DNA of 64,000 nucleotides from positions 57,591-121,590 of the forward strand of contig NZ_QLLY01000025.1 of the NCBI RefSeq assembly GCF_003259365.1, given 5' to 3'. The notes under the pieces were generated by a model. The model saw nothing but the letters and a program-made list of their open reading frames with translations, made no database searches and was not told the origin of the DNA. The position numbers and the translations under genes were made by a program. Below are positions 54,063 through 63,316 of this stretch, in pieces; position 1 is the first letter of the stretch, and the number at the start of each line of letters is the position of its first letter. The DNA is from Streptomyces sp. PsTaAH-137. Its GTDB lineage: Bacteria > Actinomycetota > Actinomycetes > Streptomycetales > Streptomycetaceae.

Positions 54063-55682
54063 GTGCCGAAAACCGCACTGCTCGCCCATGACGTCGTCCG
54101 TGTCCTCGGGGACCGGCGCGTCCTCGACGGCGTCGGCCTCACCGCGTCGCCCGGTCATCGCATCGGCCTGATCGGTGAGAACGGCGTCGGCAAGTCCACC
54201 CTGCTGCGGGTGCTCGCCGGGGTGGACGCGCCCGACTCGGGGAGCGTCGAACGCCCCGACGATCTCGGCCTGCTGCACCAGGAGATGCCCTTCGACCCGG
54301 CGACGACCATCGCCGGAGTACTGGACGAGGCGTTGCGCGAGGCCCGCGAGGATCTCGCGGAGCTGGACCGGCTCGGCGCCGAGCTGGCCGCCGTCCCGGA
54401 GGACTCCCCCGGCCATCAGGACCTCCTGGACGCCTACGGCCGTCGGCTCGAACAGGCCCAGGACCGGGAGTCCTGGGACGCCGACCGGCGGGCGGCCCTG
54501 ATGCTGGCCGGTCTCGGGCTCGGCACGCTGGGCCACGACCGCACGCTCGGCGAGCTGTCCGGCGGGCAGCGCGGCCGGCTCGCCCTGGCCGCCCTCCTCG
54601 TGCGGCGGCCGTCGGCGCTGCTGCTCGACGAGCCGACGAACCACCTCGACGACGAGGCCGCCGCGTTCCTGGAGGAGCAGATCCGGGCGCTGCCCGCGGC
54701 CGTGGTGATCGCCGGCCACGACCGGGCGTTCCTGGACGCCGTCTGCACCGACATGATCGACCTGGACCCGGCGGTGGACGGGCCGGTCCGCTACGGCGGC
54801 AACTACAGCGCCTACCTGGGCGAGAAGCACGCCGAGCGGAAGCGCTGGGAGCGGCGGTGGGCCGAGGAGCAGGAGGAGCTGACCGGACTGCGCCACACGG
54901 CGGGCGTGACCGCGCACCGGGTCGCGCCGGACCGGGGGCCGCGCGACAACGAGAAGATGGGCTACGGGCACCGGGCGGGCCGGGTGCAGAGCCAGATCTC
55001 GCGCCGGGTGCGCAACGCCACGCGACGCCTCGACGAGCTGACCCGCACCGGGGTCGCCGAGCCGCCGAGCCCGCTGCGGTTCGCCGCCGGGGAACTGGCC
55101 GCGCCCGCCACGGACGACGACCGGCCATTGGTGGAGCTGCGAGACGTACGGGTGCCGGGAAGGCTCGCGCCGACCGGCCTGGAGATCCCGGCGGACGACC
55201 GGCTGCTGGTCACGGGCGGCAACGGCACGGGCAAGTCCACGCTGCTCGCCGTGGTCGCCGGGCGGCTCGGCGCCGAGGGCGAGCGGCGCGTACGGCCCGG
55301 CCTGACCGTGGGGCTGCTCGCCCAGGACACCGTGTTCGACCGGGCCGACCGGACGGTCGCCGCGACCTACGCGGCGGGGGTGGGAGCGGCGCGGGCCGAG
55401 CGGGTGCCGCTGCTCTCGCTCGGCCTGCTGCACGCGGCCGACCTGGACAAACCCGTCGGGCAGCTCTCCGTCGGGCAGCGCAGGCGGCTCGCGCTGGCGC
55501 TCCTGGTGGCGCGCCCGCCCCACCTGCTGCTGCTCGACGAGCCCACGAACCATCTCTCGCCGCGCCTGTGCGACGAGCTGGAGGAAGCGCTGGGCAGCGG
55601 CCCCGGCGCGATCGTCGTCGCGAGCCACGACCGCTGGCTGCGGCGCCGGTGGCAGGGGCGGGAGCTGCGGCTCGGGACCTGA
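54063..55682 (+). CDS. ABC-F family ATPase 2
   Basis: 539 aa, second tandem ABC-F gene, 78 bp after the first. Cassette 1: IGENGVGKSTLLR, LSGGQRGRLALAAL, LLLDEPTNHLDDE; linker with EKHAERKRWERRWAEEQEEL; cassette 2: TGGNGTGKSTLLA, LSVGQRRRLALAL (a changed signature, SVGQ), LLLLDEPTNHLSP. This arrangement resembles the TlrC/OleB/SrmB self-resistance group. GTG 54063 is chosen at the beginning of the first conserved strand. It may be read from the same attenuated promoter. Confidence 0.88.
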   Translation: MPKTALLAHDVVRVLGDRRVLDGVGLTASPGHRIGLIGENGVGKSTLLRVLAGVDAPDSGSVERPDDLGLLHQEMPFDPATTIAGVLDEALREAREDLAELDRLGAELAAVPEDSPGHQDLLDAYGRRLEQAQDRESWDADRRAALMLAGLGLGTLGHDRTLGELSGGQRGRLALAALLVRRPSALLLDEPTNHLDDEAAAFLEEQIRALPAAVVIAGHDRAFLDAVCTDMIDLDPAVDGPVRYGGNYSAYLGEKHAERKRWERRWAEEQEELTGLRHTAGVTAHRVAPDRGPRDNEKMGYGHRAGRVQSQISRRVRNATRRLDELTRTGVAEPPSPLRFAAGELAAPATDDDRPLVELRDVRVPGRLAPTGLEIPADDRLLVTGGNGTGKSTLLAVVAGRLGAEGERRVRPGLTVGLLAQDTVFDRADRTVAATYAAGVGAARAERVPLLSLGLLHAADLDKPVGQLSVGQRRRLALALLVARPPHLLLLDEPTNHLSPRLCDELEEALGSGPGAIVVASHDRWLRRRWQGRELRLGT

Positions 55683-55709
55683 TGCGCCGGCCGGGTGGGA
55701 TCGGCGGGG

Positions 55710-57251
55710 TCAGTTGACGCCCCGGTCCCGCCCCTCCCAGTACGGCTCCCGCAGCTTGAACTTCTGGATCTTGCCCGTGGCCGTACGCGGGATGGCGTCC
55801 CGGAACTCCACGGTCGTCGGCGCCTTGTATCCCGCCACCCGCTCCTTGCAGTACGCGATGATCTCGGCCTCCGTCACGGTCGCGCCGTCCACGAGCACCA
55901 CCAGGGCCTTGATCGTCTCGCCCCACTTGGGGTCCGGTACGCCGATCACCGCGACCTCGGCCACCGCCGGGTGGCTGAAGACGGTGTCCTCGACCTCGAT
56001 CGACGACACGTTCTCGCCGCCGGTGATGATGACGTCCTTCTTGCGGTCCGAGATCGTGAGGTGGCCGTCGGCCGGGTCGAAGGTGCCGCCGTCCCCGGTG
56101 TGGAACCAGTCGCCCTCCAGGGCCGCCGCGGTCTCCTCGGGCTTCTCCCAGTAGCCGTCGAGCACGACGTTCGAGCGGGCCAGCACCTCGCCGGAGTCGG
56201 CGACGCGCAGCTTCACGCCCAGCGCGGGCACACCGGCCCGGGACTGGCGGCGCGCCCGGTCCTCGGCGGGCAGCAGGGACTCCTCGGGCCGCGCGCGGTT
56301 GAACGTCAGGACCGGCGACGTCTCCGTCAGACCGTAGATCTGGGTGAACTCCCAGCCCAGTTCCTGCTCCACGCGCTGGATCATGCGGCTGGGCGGCGGG
56401 GCGCCCGCGCACACGATCCGCACCCGGTCGCGGCCCGGGATCGCGCCGTCCCAGCCGGTGGCCGCATCCAGCACCGCGTTCCACACCGCGGGCGCGCCGC
56501 ACATCAGCGTCACGCCGTGCTCGTCCACGCGCCGCAGGATCTCCGCGCCGTCGACCTTGCGGAGCACGACCTGCTTCATGCCGAGTCCCGCGGCGACGAA
56601 CGGCATGCCCCAGCCGTTGCAGTGGAACATCGGCAGGGTGTGCATGTACACGTCCTGCTCCCAGGATCGGGTGTGCAGGCCGAAGGTCAGCCCGTTCACC
56701 CAGATGTTGCGGTGGGTGAGCTGGACGCCCTTGGGGCGCGCGGTGGTGCCCGACGTGTAGTTGATGGTGGCGGTGGCGTCCTCGTCGGGGGCCGACCAGG
56801 GGCGCGGCTCCACCCCGAACCGCATCAGCTCGGTCTCGGTCTGCTCGCCGAGGACGAAGCGGTGGGCCGTCTCGGCCTTCGCGCTGATCTCCTCCACCTC
56901 GGGGTCGACGAGCAGCACGGACGCGCCGCTCTGCCGCACGACGTACTCGATCTCCTCGGCCTTCAGCCGGAAGTTGACCGGCACGGCGATCCGGCCGCTC
57001 ATCGGCACCGCGAACAGCAGTTCAAGGAGGCGGGACGAGTTGTGGCTGAGCACCGCGACCCGCTCGCCCTCCCCCACGCCGAGCGCGTCGAACCCGGCCT
57101 GCCAGGCCCGCACCCGCTCACCGAGCCGTCCGTACGTCGATGTCGGCACCGGTGTGCTCGGCTGGTCGGGTTCGTCGATCACCCCGGGACTGTGGGCGAA
57201 CCCCAGTTCGGCCCGGTCCAAGAAGTCGCTGATCGTCATCGGAACGCGCAT
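55710..57251 (-). CDS. AMP-forming acyl-CoA synthetase
   Basis: 513 aa. YTSGTTARPKGVQLTHRN is the ATP-binding loop near 179-196, QIYGLTETSPVL near 306-317, WFHTGDGGTF and DRKKDVIITGGENVSS near 385-410, and the catalytic Lys in RTATGKIQKFKLRE near 490. Relatives act on medium-chain or aromatic acids. ATG 57251 follows AGGAGAG. It is divergent from the GAF-LuxR gene. Confidence 0.88.
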   Translation of the reverse strand: MRVPMTISDFLDRAELGFAHSPGVIDEPDQPSTPVPTSTYGRLGERVRAWQAGFDALGVGEGERVAVLSHNSSRLLELLFAVPMSGRIAVPVNFRLKAEEIEYVVRQSGASVLLVDPEVEEISAKAETAHRFVLGEQTETELMRFGVEPRPWSAPDEDATATINYTSGTTARPKGVQLTHRNIWVNGLTFGLHTRSWEQDVYMHTLPMFHCNGWGMPFVAAGLGMKQVVLRKVDGAEILRRVDEHGVTLMCGAPAVWNAVLDAATGWDGAIPGRDRVRIVCAGAPPPSRMIQRVEQELGWEFTQIYGLTETSPVLTFNRARPEESLLPAEDRARRQSRAGVPALGVKLRVADSGEVLARSNVVLDGYWEKPEETAAALEGDWFHTGDGGTFDPADGHLTISDRKKDVIITGGENVSSIEVEDTVFSHPAVAEVAVIGVPDPKWGETIKALVVLVDGATVTEAEIIAYCKERVAGYKAPTTVEFRDAIPRTATGKIQKFKLREPYWEGRDRGVN

Positions 57252-57344
57252 CGTTCTCTCCTGCTCCCTGGGTACCCGCAGCGCCGCGGACCCGGCCCTT
57301 GCGGACCGTGTCTGACATCGTGTAGTCCGTGACGCGGATCTCAC

Positions 57345-57362
57345 CACCCCCGAACGGGGGTG
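57345..57362. promoter_or_regulatory. inverted repeat in divergent promoter region
   Basis: CACCCCC-GAAC-GGGGGTG, a perfect 7-bp inverted repeat 27 bp upstream of the LuxR-type gene; possible regulator site or hairpin. Confidence 0.35.
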
Positions 57363-57388
57363 AACAGAGCACAGCAGGGAGATCGAGG

Positions 57389-58222
57389 GTGAGCGCGGAC
57401 GTCTCCGAGGCCGTGGAGCTGCGGTCGGCACTGGTGCGGCTGCGCCGGGGCACCGAGCTGCCGGTCGCGTTCGGCGGGTTGACGGCGGGCCCCGGCCAGG
57501 TGCGCATCGGCGAGCTGAGCGGCGCGGCGACGCATTCGCTGCGCGGCCTCGCGGTGGCCACGGGCAACGGGCTCGGCGGCAAGGCACTCTCCCTGGCCCG
57601 GGCCTGCGCGGTCACGGACTACCACGACTCGCGGCACATCAGCCACGAGTACGACACCGCCGTCGCGGCCGAGGGCCTGCGCTCGGTCCTCGCGGTGCCC
57701 GTCGTCGTACGGCGCCGGGTACGGGGCGTGCTGTACGGGGCGCTGCGCACCGCCCAGCCGCTCGGCGACCGGGTGCTCACCGCGGCGCTCGCGGCGGCCC
57801 GCGACGTGGAACAGGCGCTGGTGGTGCGCGACGAGGCGCACGAACTGCTGTCGGCGGCGGCCGCGCCGGCGGCCGAGGGCACCGGCGCCTGGGAGGAGGT
57901 CCGCGAGGCCCACGGGGCGCTGCGCGCGCTCGCCCCGAGGATCGTGGATCCGGCCCTGCGGGCCGAACTCCTCGCGGTGTGCGGCCGGTTGGCGTCCGCC
58001 GGGGCGCCGCCGGAGCGGGAGACGGCGCTCACGCTCGCGCCCCGCGAGGTCGATGTGCTGGCGTGCGTGGCGGCGGGCGCGACGAACGCGGTGGCGGCCG
58101 AGCGGCTCGGCCTGCGCCCCGAGACCGTCAAGGGATATCTGCGGTCGGCGATGCGCAGGCTGGGGGCGCACACCCGTGGTGAGGCGGTGGCGCAGGCGCG
58201 GCGGGCGGGGCTGCTGCCGTAG
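57389..58222 (+). CDS. GAF-LuxR transcriptional regulator
   Basis: 277 aa. A GAF-like sensor domain (about 10-150, with ARACAVTDYHDSRHISHEYD and LRSVLAVPVVVRRRVRGVLY) and a C-terminal LuxR HTH (LAPREVDVLACVAAGATNAV, then ERLGLRPETVKGYL). GTG 57389 has AGGGAG seven bases upstream. It is divergent from the acyl-CoA synthetase, which it may regulate in response to a small molecule; relatives are often found by fatty-acid or aromatic degradation genes. Confidence 0.85.
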   Translation: MSADVSEAVELRSALVRLRRGTELPVAFGGLTAGPGQVRIGELSGAATHSLRGLAVATGNGLGGKALSLARACAVTDYHDSRHISHEYDTAVAAEGLRSVLAVPVVVRRRVRGVLYGALRTAQPLGDRVLTAALAAARDVEQALVVRDEAHELLSAAAAPAAEGTGAWEEVREAHGALRALAPRIVDPALRAELLAVCGRLASAGAPPERETALTLAPREVDVLACVAAGATNAVAAERLGLRPETVKGYLRSAMRRLGAHTRGEAVAQARRAGLLP

Positions 58223-58341
58223 GCCCTCCGCACCGCGTCGGGGCGATTGTCAGTGCCGTGGTCTTCAATGGCGTATCAGGGGATGGTGGGATGGCGTCCC
58301 GGTGCAGTCAGGTGCGGTCGTGCGTGGTGGGGGGTGGGCTT

Positions 58342-58986
58342 GTGGTGTCGACGGACAGGTGTCTGGCGTTCGCGGCGATGTCGCTGCTGGTGATCGTGAT
58401 CCCGGGGCCGAGCGTGCTGTTCGTCATCGGGCGGGCGCTCGCGCACGGCAGACGCACGGCGGTGGCGACGGCGCTGGGCAATCTCGTCGGCTCGTATCTG
58501 CTGGTGGTGGCGGTGGCCCTCGGCGTCGGTTCCCTGGTGGAGCGGTCGGCGGCGCTGTTCGTGGCGGTGAAGCTCGCGGGCGCGGCGTATCTGGTGTACC
58601 TGGGCGTCCAGGCGTTCCGGCACCGGCACGCCATGAAGATGGCGGACCTGCGCGGCCCGGCGGAGCCCGCGAAGGGCACCGGGCGCACGGTGGTGGACGG
58701 GATCCTCGTGGGTGTCACCAACCCCAAGGGGATCGTGTTCTTCGCGGCGGTGCTGCCGCAGTTCGTGAACCACGACGCGGGGCGCGTCCCGCTCCAGATG
58801 CTGCTGCTCGGTCTGATACCGATCTGCATCGGCCTGGTCACGGACACGCTGTGGGGGCTGACGGCGTCGGCGGCGCGCGACTGGTTCGCGCGCTCGGACC
58901 GGCGGCTGTCGATGATCGGCGGGACGGGTGGCTTCGCGCTGATAGGTCTCGGGGTGACGGTGGCGGCGACGGGCCGCGCCGACTGA
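58342..58986 (+). CDS. LysE/RhtB-family amino-acid exporter
   Basis: 214 aa, six hydrophobic segments. The first is the family signature AFAAMSLLVIVIPGPSVLFV, followed by GRALAHGRRTAVATALGN; TNPKGIVFFAAVLPQFV near 143-159 is the second conserved block. The GTG at 58342, after a G-rich stretch, gives the usual N-terminus (MVSTDRCLAF). Substrate unknown; relatives export basic or branched amino acids or homoserine. Confidence 0.88.
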   Translation: MVSTDRCLAFAAMSLLVIVIPGPSVLFVIGRALAHGRRTAVATALGNLVGSYLLVVAVALGVGSLVERSAALFVAVKLAGAAYLVYLGVQAFRHRHAMKMADLRGPAEPAKGTGRTVVDGILVGVTNPKGIVFFAAVLPQFVNHDAGRVPLQMLLLGLIPICIGLVTDTLWGLTASAARDWFARSDRRLSMIGGTGGFALIGLGVTVAATGRAD

Positions 58987-59005
58987 CGCTTCGGCGCCGG
59001 ACGGG

Positions 59006-60124
59006 TCAGGTGCGGACGGTGCCGAAGTCGACGGTGACCGGGCCGGGCGCCTCCAGGACGGCTGCGGTGCGCTCCGCCTCGGCGACGAGTTCCTCGCGCC
59101 GGGCGCGAGTGAGCGGGCGGAAGGGTTCGAGGGTGAGCACGCTGCCCGCGCCGTCGCTCTTGGCGCCCTTCGGCTCCTTCAGGGTCCACAGGCCGGCGAG
59201 CATCCCGTCGACGAGGAAGGTCAGGTAGGCGGTGTTCACCTGCCAGTTGCGGCCCCGGTCGGCCTCGTCGATCACGCGGGTGCGGTCGGCGTGCGAGAGG
59301 AGGAGGTTGTCGAACTCGGCGAGCAGCCGGGGCGGTGCCGGGGTGTCCTCGTCGGGGCGCGGGGCGTCGGGCAGGTCGAACAGCTCCACGCCGTGCTCGT
59401 CGCGGAAGGTCACGAGCTCCGGCCGCAGCCGCTCGAAGGCGTCCTTGGTGCGGGTGAGGCCGGCCCACTGCTGGAAGTCCTTCACCGAGGCGGGCCCGAA
59501 GGCGCCGAGGTAGCGCAGGATCGTGGCGTCGGGGGCGGGGGTGGGCGCGGTGGGCACGTCGAACCAGTGCTCGGCGGTGGTCAGGCGCACGCCGCCGCTG
59601 CGCCGCCACAGGCCGCGCGGGGTGACCTGGACGAGCGGCAGACCGGCGCGGGCGGCGATCATCAGGGCCTGCGGGTCGGCGTCCGGCCACTCGGCGAGGA
59701 GCAGTTCGCGGATCTCCTTCGGGGTGCGCGGCTCCTGTTCGACGTAGGGCCGGGTCAGGGCGGTGAGCCGGTCGAGATCGACGCCGTCGAGGCCCTTGCG
59801 GAACAGGCGCAGTTCGCGCTCCCGGGCGGGCTGCACCAGCGGGCGCAGCGTCATGCAGTCCTCGGCGGTGTGCAGGTGGATGGTGGAGCGCATCGTGACG
59901 ATGCGGGCCACACGCCGTGCGGCGAGGGCGTCGGAGAGGTCGGTAGGCGTGAAGCCGTCGAGGCGGGCGGCGAGCGCGAGATAGGGCGGGCGGACCTCCT
60001 GCGCCTGGAGTCCGACGAGATGGGCGACGGCCTCCTCGGCCTTCATCGGGCTGCGGCGGAGCAGGAGTTGCCGTTCCAGGGTGGCTCGGCCGAGGGCGCG
60101 CGCGGTGATCGGCTTCGTCGTCAT
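59006..60124 (-). CDS. AlkZ-like (HTH_42) DNA glycosylase family protein
   Basis: 372 aa with three tandem winged-helix units. The catalytic QxQ motif of the AlkZ family is present as VGLQAQEV (Q40 and Q42); TMRSTIHLHTAEDC near 93-106 and LLSHADRTRVI near 285 also match the family. Characterised members remove alkylated or cross-linked bases, including self-resistance enzymes in antibiotic producers. ATG 60124 is supported by position. It is divergent from corA with a 116-bp spacer. Confidence 0.85.
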   Translation of the reverse strand: MTTKPITARALGRATLERQLLLRRSPMKAEEAVAHLVGLQAQEVRPPYLALAARLDGFTPTDLSDALAARRVARIVTMRSTIHLHTAEDCMTLRPLVQPARERELRLFRKGLDGVDLDRLTALTRPYVEQEPRTPKEIRELLLAEWPDADPQALMIAARAGLPLVQVTPRGLWRRSGGVRLTTAEHWFDVPTAPTPAPDATILRYLGAFGPASVKDFQQWAGLTRTKDAFERLRPELVTFRDEHGVELFDLPDAPRPDEDTPAPPRLLAEFDNLLLSHADRTRVIDEADRGRNWQVNTAYLTFLVDGMLAGLWTLKEPKGAKSDGAGSVLTLEPFRPLTRARREELVAEAERTAAVLEAPGPVTVDFGTVRT

Positions 60125-60240
60125 GAGGGGACGGTAGCGGTCGATGCGGTCAGCCGCTGTCCGCGATGCCGCTGCCCGCGCATACGGCCCTCGCTGGTTA
60201 CGCTGCCCGGGACCCTCGCACCACCGACAAGGAGGCGGCG

Positions 60241-61380
60241 ATGCCGCGACGGCAGGATGGACGCCGCTACACCTGGCGCCGGGGAGTGGACCCGCGCCCG
60301 CCGGCCGGATCGCCCGCCGCGCCCGGCACGGAACCCGCCGCCCCACAGGACGTACCGCCCGACAGCGTGGTGCACGCGGCGCTGTACCGGGACGGGGTGC
60401 GGGTGGCGAGCCCCGCGTCGCTCACGGACACGTACCGCCAGTTGCGCGAGCGGCCGCGGACGACGGCGTGGATCGGCCTGGCCCGCCCCACGGAGACGGA
60501 GCTGAAGTCCCTCGCGGCCGAGTTCGACCTGCATGAACTCGCGGTCGAGGACGCGTTGGAGGCGCATCAGCGGCCGAAGCTGGAGCGGTACGGCGAGACG
60601 CTCTTCGTCGTGCTGCGCGCGGCCCGCTATCTCGACGCCCCCGAGGAGGTCGACTTCGGCGAGCTGCACGTGTTCGTCGGCGCGGACTTCGTGATCACGG
60701 TCCGGCACGGCGCGGCACCGGACCTGTCGGCGGTGCGCCGCCGCATGGAGGACTCCCCCGACCTGCTCAGGCTCGGCCCCGAGGCGATCCTGTACGCGAT
60801 CCTCGACGCGGTCGTCGACGGCTACGCCCCGGTCGTCGACGGGGTCCAGAACGACATCGACGAGATCGAGACGGAGGTCTTCTCGGGCGCCCCGGAGGTC
60901 TCCCGCCGCATCTACGAACTCTCCCGGGAAATGGTCGAGTTCCAGCGCGCCACCCGCCCCCTGGTCGGCATGCTGCACGGCCTGATGGCGGGCTTCGCCA
61001 AGTACGGCACCGACGAGGAACTGCAGCGCTACCTGCGCGACGTCGCCGACCACGTCACCCACACCAGCGAACGCGTCGACGGCTTCCGCCAGGCGCTCAC
61101 CGACATCCTGACGGTGAACGCGACCCTGGTGACCCAGCAGCAGAACGCGGAGATGCGGGCGCTGGCAGAGGCGGGGTTCGAGCAGAACGAGGAGATCAAG
61201 AAGATCTCGTCGTGGGCGGCGATCCTGTTCGCTCCGACGCTGGTCGGGACGATCTACGGGATGAACTTCGACCACATGCCGGAGTTGCACTGGGTGTTCG
61301 GATATCCCTTCGCAATGCTACTGATGGCAGCTGTATGCACCAGTTTGTACGTCATCTTCAAGCGGCGGGACTGGCTCTGA
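60241..61380 (+). CDS. corA: CorA magnesium/cobalt transporter
   Basis: 379 aa. A long cytoplasmic domain is followed by two membrane helices joined by the signature YGMNFDHMPEL near 338-348, ending in KRRDWL. AAGGAGG precedes ATG 60241. The extra 45 residues at the N-terminus are basic and proline-rich. The last ~60 coding bases (about 61301-61360) drop to roughly 47 % G+C with rare codons (CTA, GTA, TTG, AGT, GCA), unlike the rest of the gene, pointing to replacement by an integrating element. Confidence 0.9.
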   Translation: MPRRQDGRRYTWRRGVDPRPPAGSPAAPGTEPAAPQDVPPDSVVHAALYRDGVRVASPASLTDTYRQLRERPRTTAWIGLARPTETELKSLAAEFDLHELAVEDALEAHQRPKLERYGETLFVVLRAARYLDAPEEVDFGELHVFVGADFVITVRHGAAPDLSAVRRRMEDSPDLLRLGPEAILYAILDAVVDGYAPVVDGVQNDIDEIETEVFSGAPEVSRRIYELSREMVEFQRATRPLVGMLHGLMAGFAKYGTDEELQRYLRDVADHVTHTSERVDGFRQALTDILTVNATLVTQQQNAEMRALAEAGFEQNEEIKKISSWAAILFAPTLVGTIYGMNFDHMPELHWVFGYPFAMLLMAAVCTSLYVIFKRRDWL

Positions 61381-61664
61381 GTAATCGGCCAACAAGCGCC
61401 GACACTCCGATGCCAAAGGCACGGACACGGCCGGCACAGGCAGTCTCAAGCCGCTGGGGAGAATCTGGGGAGAATGAAAAGCACTCCGCTTCGGCTGGCC
61501 TCCCCCGTCGCAAGGCCCGTGCCTGGATCACTCTCTCCATCACATCAGCCACCCGGAGCATTGGTCGACACGGAGAGTGAGCGAACTGGCAGATTGCGAA
61601 ACGCCGAAGAGGGGCGCAGAGTACTGCACCCCTCTTGCTCCCACCTCGCGGGAAATCGCGTCTT
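61381..61664. other. presumed attachment/integrase-arm region
   Basis: 284 bp between corA and the integrase 3' end without a gene. CTGGGGAGAAT is repeated twice in tandem (61454-61464 and 61465-61475), a candidate integrase arm-binding site. No tRNA gene was found here. Confidence 0.5.
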
Positions 61665-62891
61665 CTATGCGACTGCCGGGGGCCGGTTGAGCAGGGCGTC
61701 GATTGCGCCGCGCCCCTTCCCTCCAGCTTCGGGCATGAAGTGGGCGTAGAAATCCAAGGTGATGGTCGGGCTGGAGTGCCCGAGCCAGCGTGCAAGGGTG
61801 ACGACGGATTCTCCCGCTTCGAGGATGACCGAGGCGTACGTGTGCCTCAGCACGTGGAAGCCGTCCTTGCGGGACGCTTTCCAGTGCTCGCCCTGCTTCC
61901 GCACGGGGATCACACCGGCCGCGGCCAGGGCGGGCTTCCACACGTCAACGTTGAAGATGTTCGCCCGGATGGCGTTGCCGTATGTCGTGGTCAGGATGAG
62001 CGGGAACTTCTCCCTCTCACGGTCGGGCTCCGGACCGCCCCACGGCAGCTCAACCTCGACAGCGGGGTACTCCATGAAGTACTCGGCCAGCGCCGAGGCA
62101 ACTGAGGGCGGCATGTCGACGACGCGGGTCTTGCCGCCCTTCGGGAGCGTGAAATACAGGCGTCCGTGGAGGAGCTGAACCTGCCGACGGATGCGCAGCA
62201 GGCCTCGGCGGAAGTCAACGTCCTGCGGCGACAGCCCGAACACTTCACCTTGGCGCAGACCGCAGCCCAGGGCGACCACGGCGGCGATGCGGTAGCGCGG
62301 GTTGATCGAGTCCCGAACCCGCAGCGCGGTCGCCAGCGGCCAGGCTTCCCGCTGGTCGTCTGGCGCCTTGGGCCAGCGCACCGATTTGGCCCGCAGCGGA
62401 TTGCGCACCAGCCGCTTGTCGTCGATGGCGGTCTCGAAGATGTTCGAGAGCGTGGAAAGGATCTGTCGCGCGTAGCGCGGGGAGAGGTCCCTCACCAGCG
62501 TGGCGATGTAGCCCCGCAGTACCGTCGGGGTGATGTCGCGCAGGGACACCGCTCCGAGGTGAGGCCGGATGTGAAGCCGGACACGCTCGTCTATGCGCTT
62601 AAGGGTGCCGGGGGCGCCCTGAACTCCTGCTTGCCAGTAGCGGACGGCGTAGTCCTCCAGGGCGATGGAGCCGTCGCGCGGGTCAACGAATTCGCCGCGT
62701 TCGCTATCGGTGCCCGCCTGGCGCAGCCAGGTCTTGGCATCTTCTAGCGTGTCGAAGGACTTGTCCCGGACGCCGGGGATGCCGGCGACTCGGTATCGGG
62801 AGCCCTGACCGTAGCGGGCGGTGCGTTCGCGCTTGCCGGTGGCGGGGTCCTTCTTCTTCTTGATCCAGCGGTCTTCGATGTAGCCGGCCAA
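61665..62891 (-). CDS. int: site-specific tyrosine integrase
   Basis: 408 aa. N-terminal arm-binding region (MAGYIEDRWIKKKKDPATGK), SAM-like core domain about 70-170, and catalytic domain: Arg in GCGLRQGEVFGL (near 211), Lys in LPKGGKTRVVD (near 252), HxxR in FHVLRHTYAS (near 341-344), His in LGHSSPTITLDFYAHF with the nucleophile Tyr near 381. All catalytic residues are present, so it should be active. It belongs with integrases of Streptomyces integrative elements and phages. Confidence 0.93.
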   Translation of the reverse strand: MAGYIEDRWIKKKKDPATGKRERTARYGQGSRYRVAGIPGVRDKSFDTLEDAKTWLRQAGTDSERGEFVDPRDGSIALEDYAVRYWQAGVQGAPGTLKRIDERVRLHIRPHLGAVSLRDITPTVLRGYIATLVRDLSPRYARQILSTLSNIFETAIDDKRLVRNPLRAKSVRWPKAPDDQREAWPLATALRVRDSINPRYRIAAVVALGCGLRQGEVFGLSPQDVDFRRGLLRIRRQVQLLHGRLYFTLPKGGKTRVVDMPPSVASALAEYFMEYPAVEVELPWGGPEPDREREKFPLILTTTYGNAIRANIFNVDVWKPALAAAGVIPVRKQGEHWKASRKDGFHVLRHTYASVILEAGESVVTLARWLGHSSPTITLDFYAHFMPEAGGKGRGAIDALLNRPPAVA

Positions 62892-62938
62892 GCGACTCCT
62901 TCCAGTAGGGGGCTGGTTGCTGCACGATGAAGCCGCTG

Positions 62939-63241
62939 CTACGCGCTCGGCTTGTAGTTCGAGCGGCGCTGTGGTGTCACGCTGAGGGGACTGAGGGTGG
63001 CGTTGGACCGCGAATCCGCCTGCTCCTGTTCACGAATCCAGGCGTCTAGGGCTTCCCTTCGGTACATGACTCGGCCGCGGGATCCCATGCGGAAGCTCGG
63101 GGGTCCCTGCCTACGGTGGCGCCAGACGTAAAGGGTGTGGGGTGAGAGGCCGAGATAGTCGGCGGTGTCCTTCACAGTCAGGAAGGCGGCGGATACTGCG
63201 CCCGAGGAAGGTTGGGTGGCAGGCAAAGATCGTGCTGGCAT
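62939..63241 (-). CDS. xis: excisionase-like HTH protein
   Basis: 100 aa. A MerR/HTH_17-type DNA-binding domain: FLTVKDTADYLGLSPHTLYV and WRHRRQGPPSFRMG followed by YRREALDAWI. It sits directly upstream of the integrase in the order typical of xis-int modules of actinobacterial integrative elements. Such proteins direct excision or regulate int. Confidence 0.82.
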   Translation of the reverse strand: MPARSLPATQPSSGAVSAAFLTVKDTADYLGLSPHTLYVWRHRRQGPPSFRMGSRGRVMYRREALDAWIREQEQADSRSNATLSPLSVTPQRRSNYKPSA

Positions 63242-63316
63242 CGGTGGATCTCTGTGAGATAGCGGAGGAGCGAGCGCGGCTGGACGGAGCGTTACCTCCT
63301 TCCATCTGTTGCCGTG

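Noticed and set aside
61381..61664. tRNA gene as integration target
   Set aside because: No cloverleaf or T-arm consensus was found; the composition shift in the corA end gives a better explanation.
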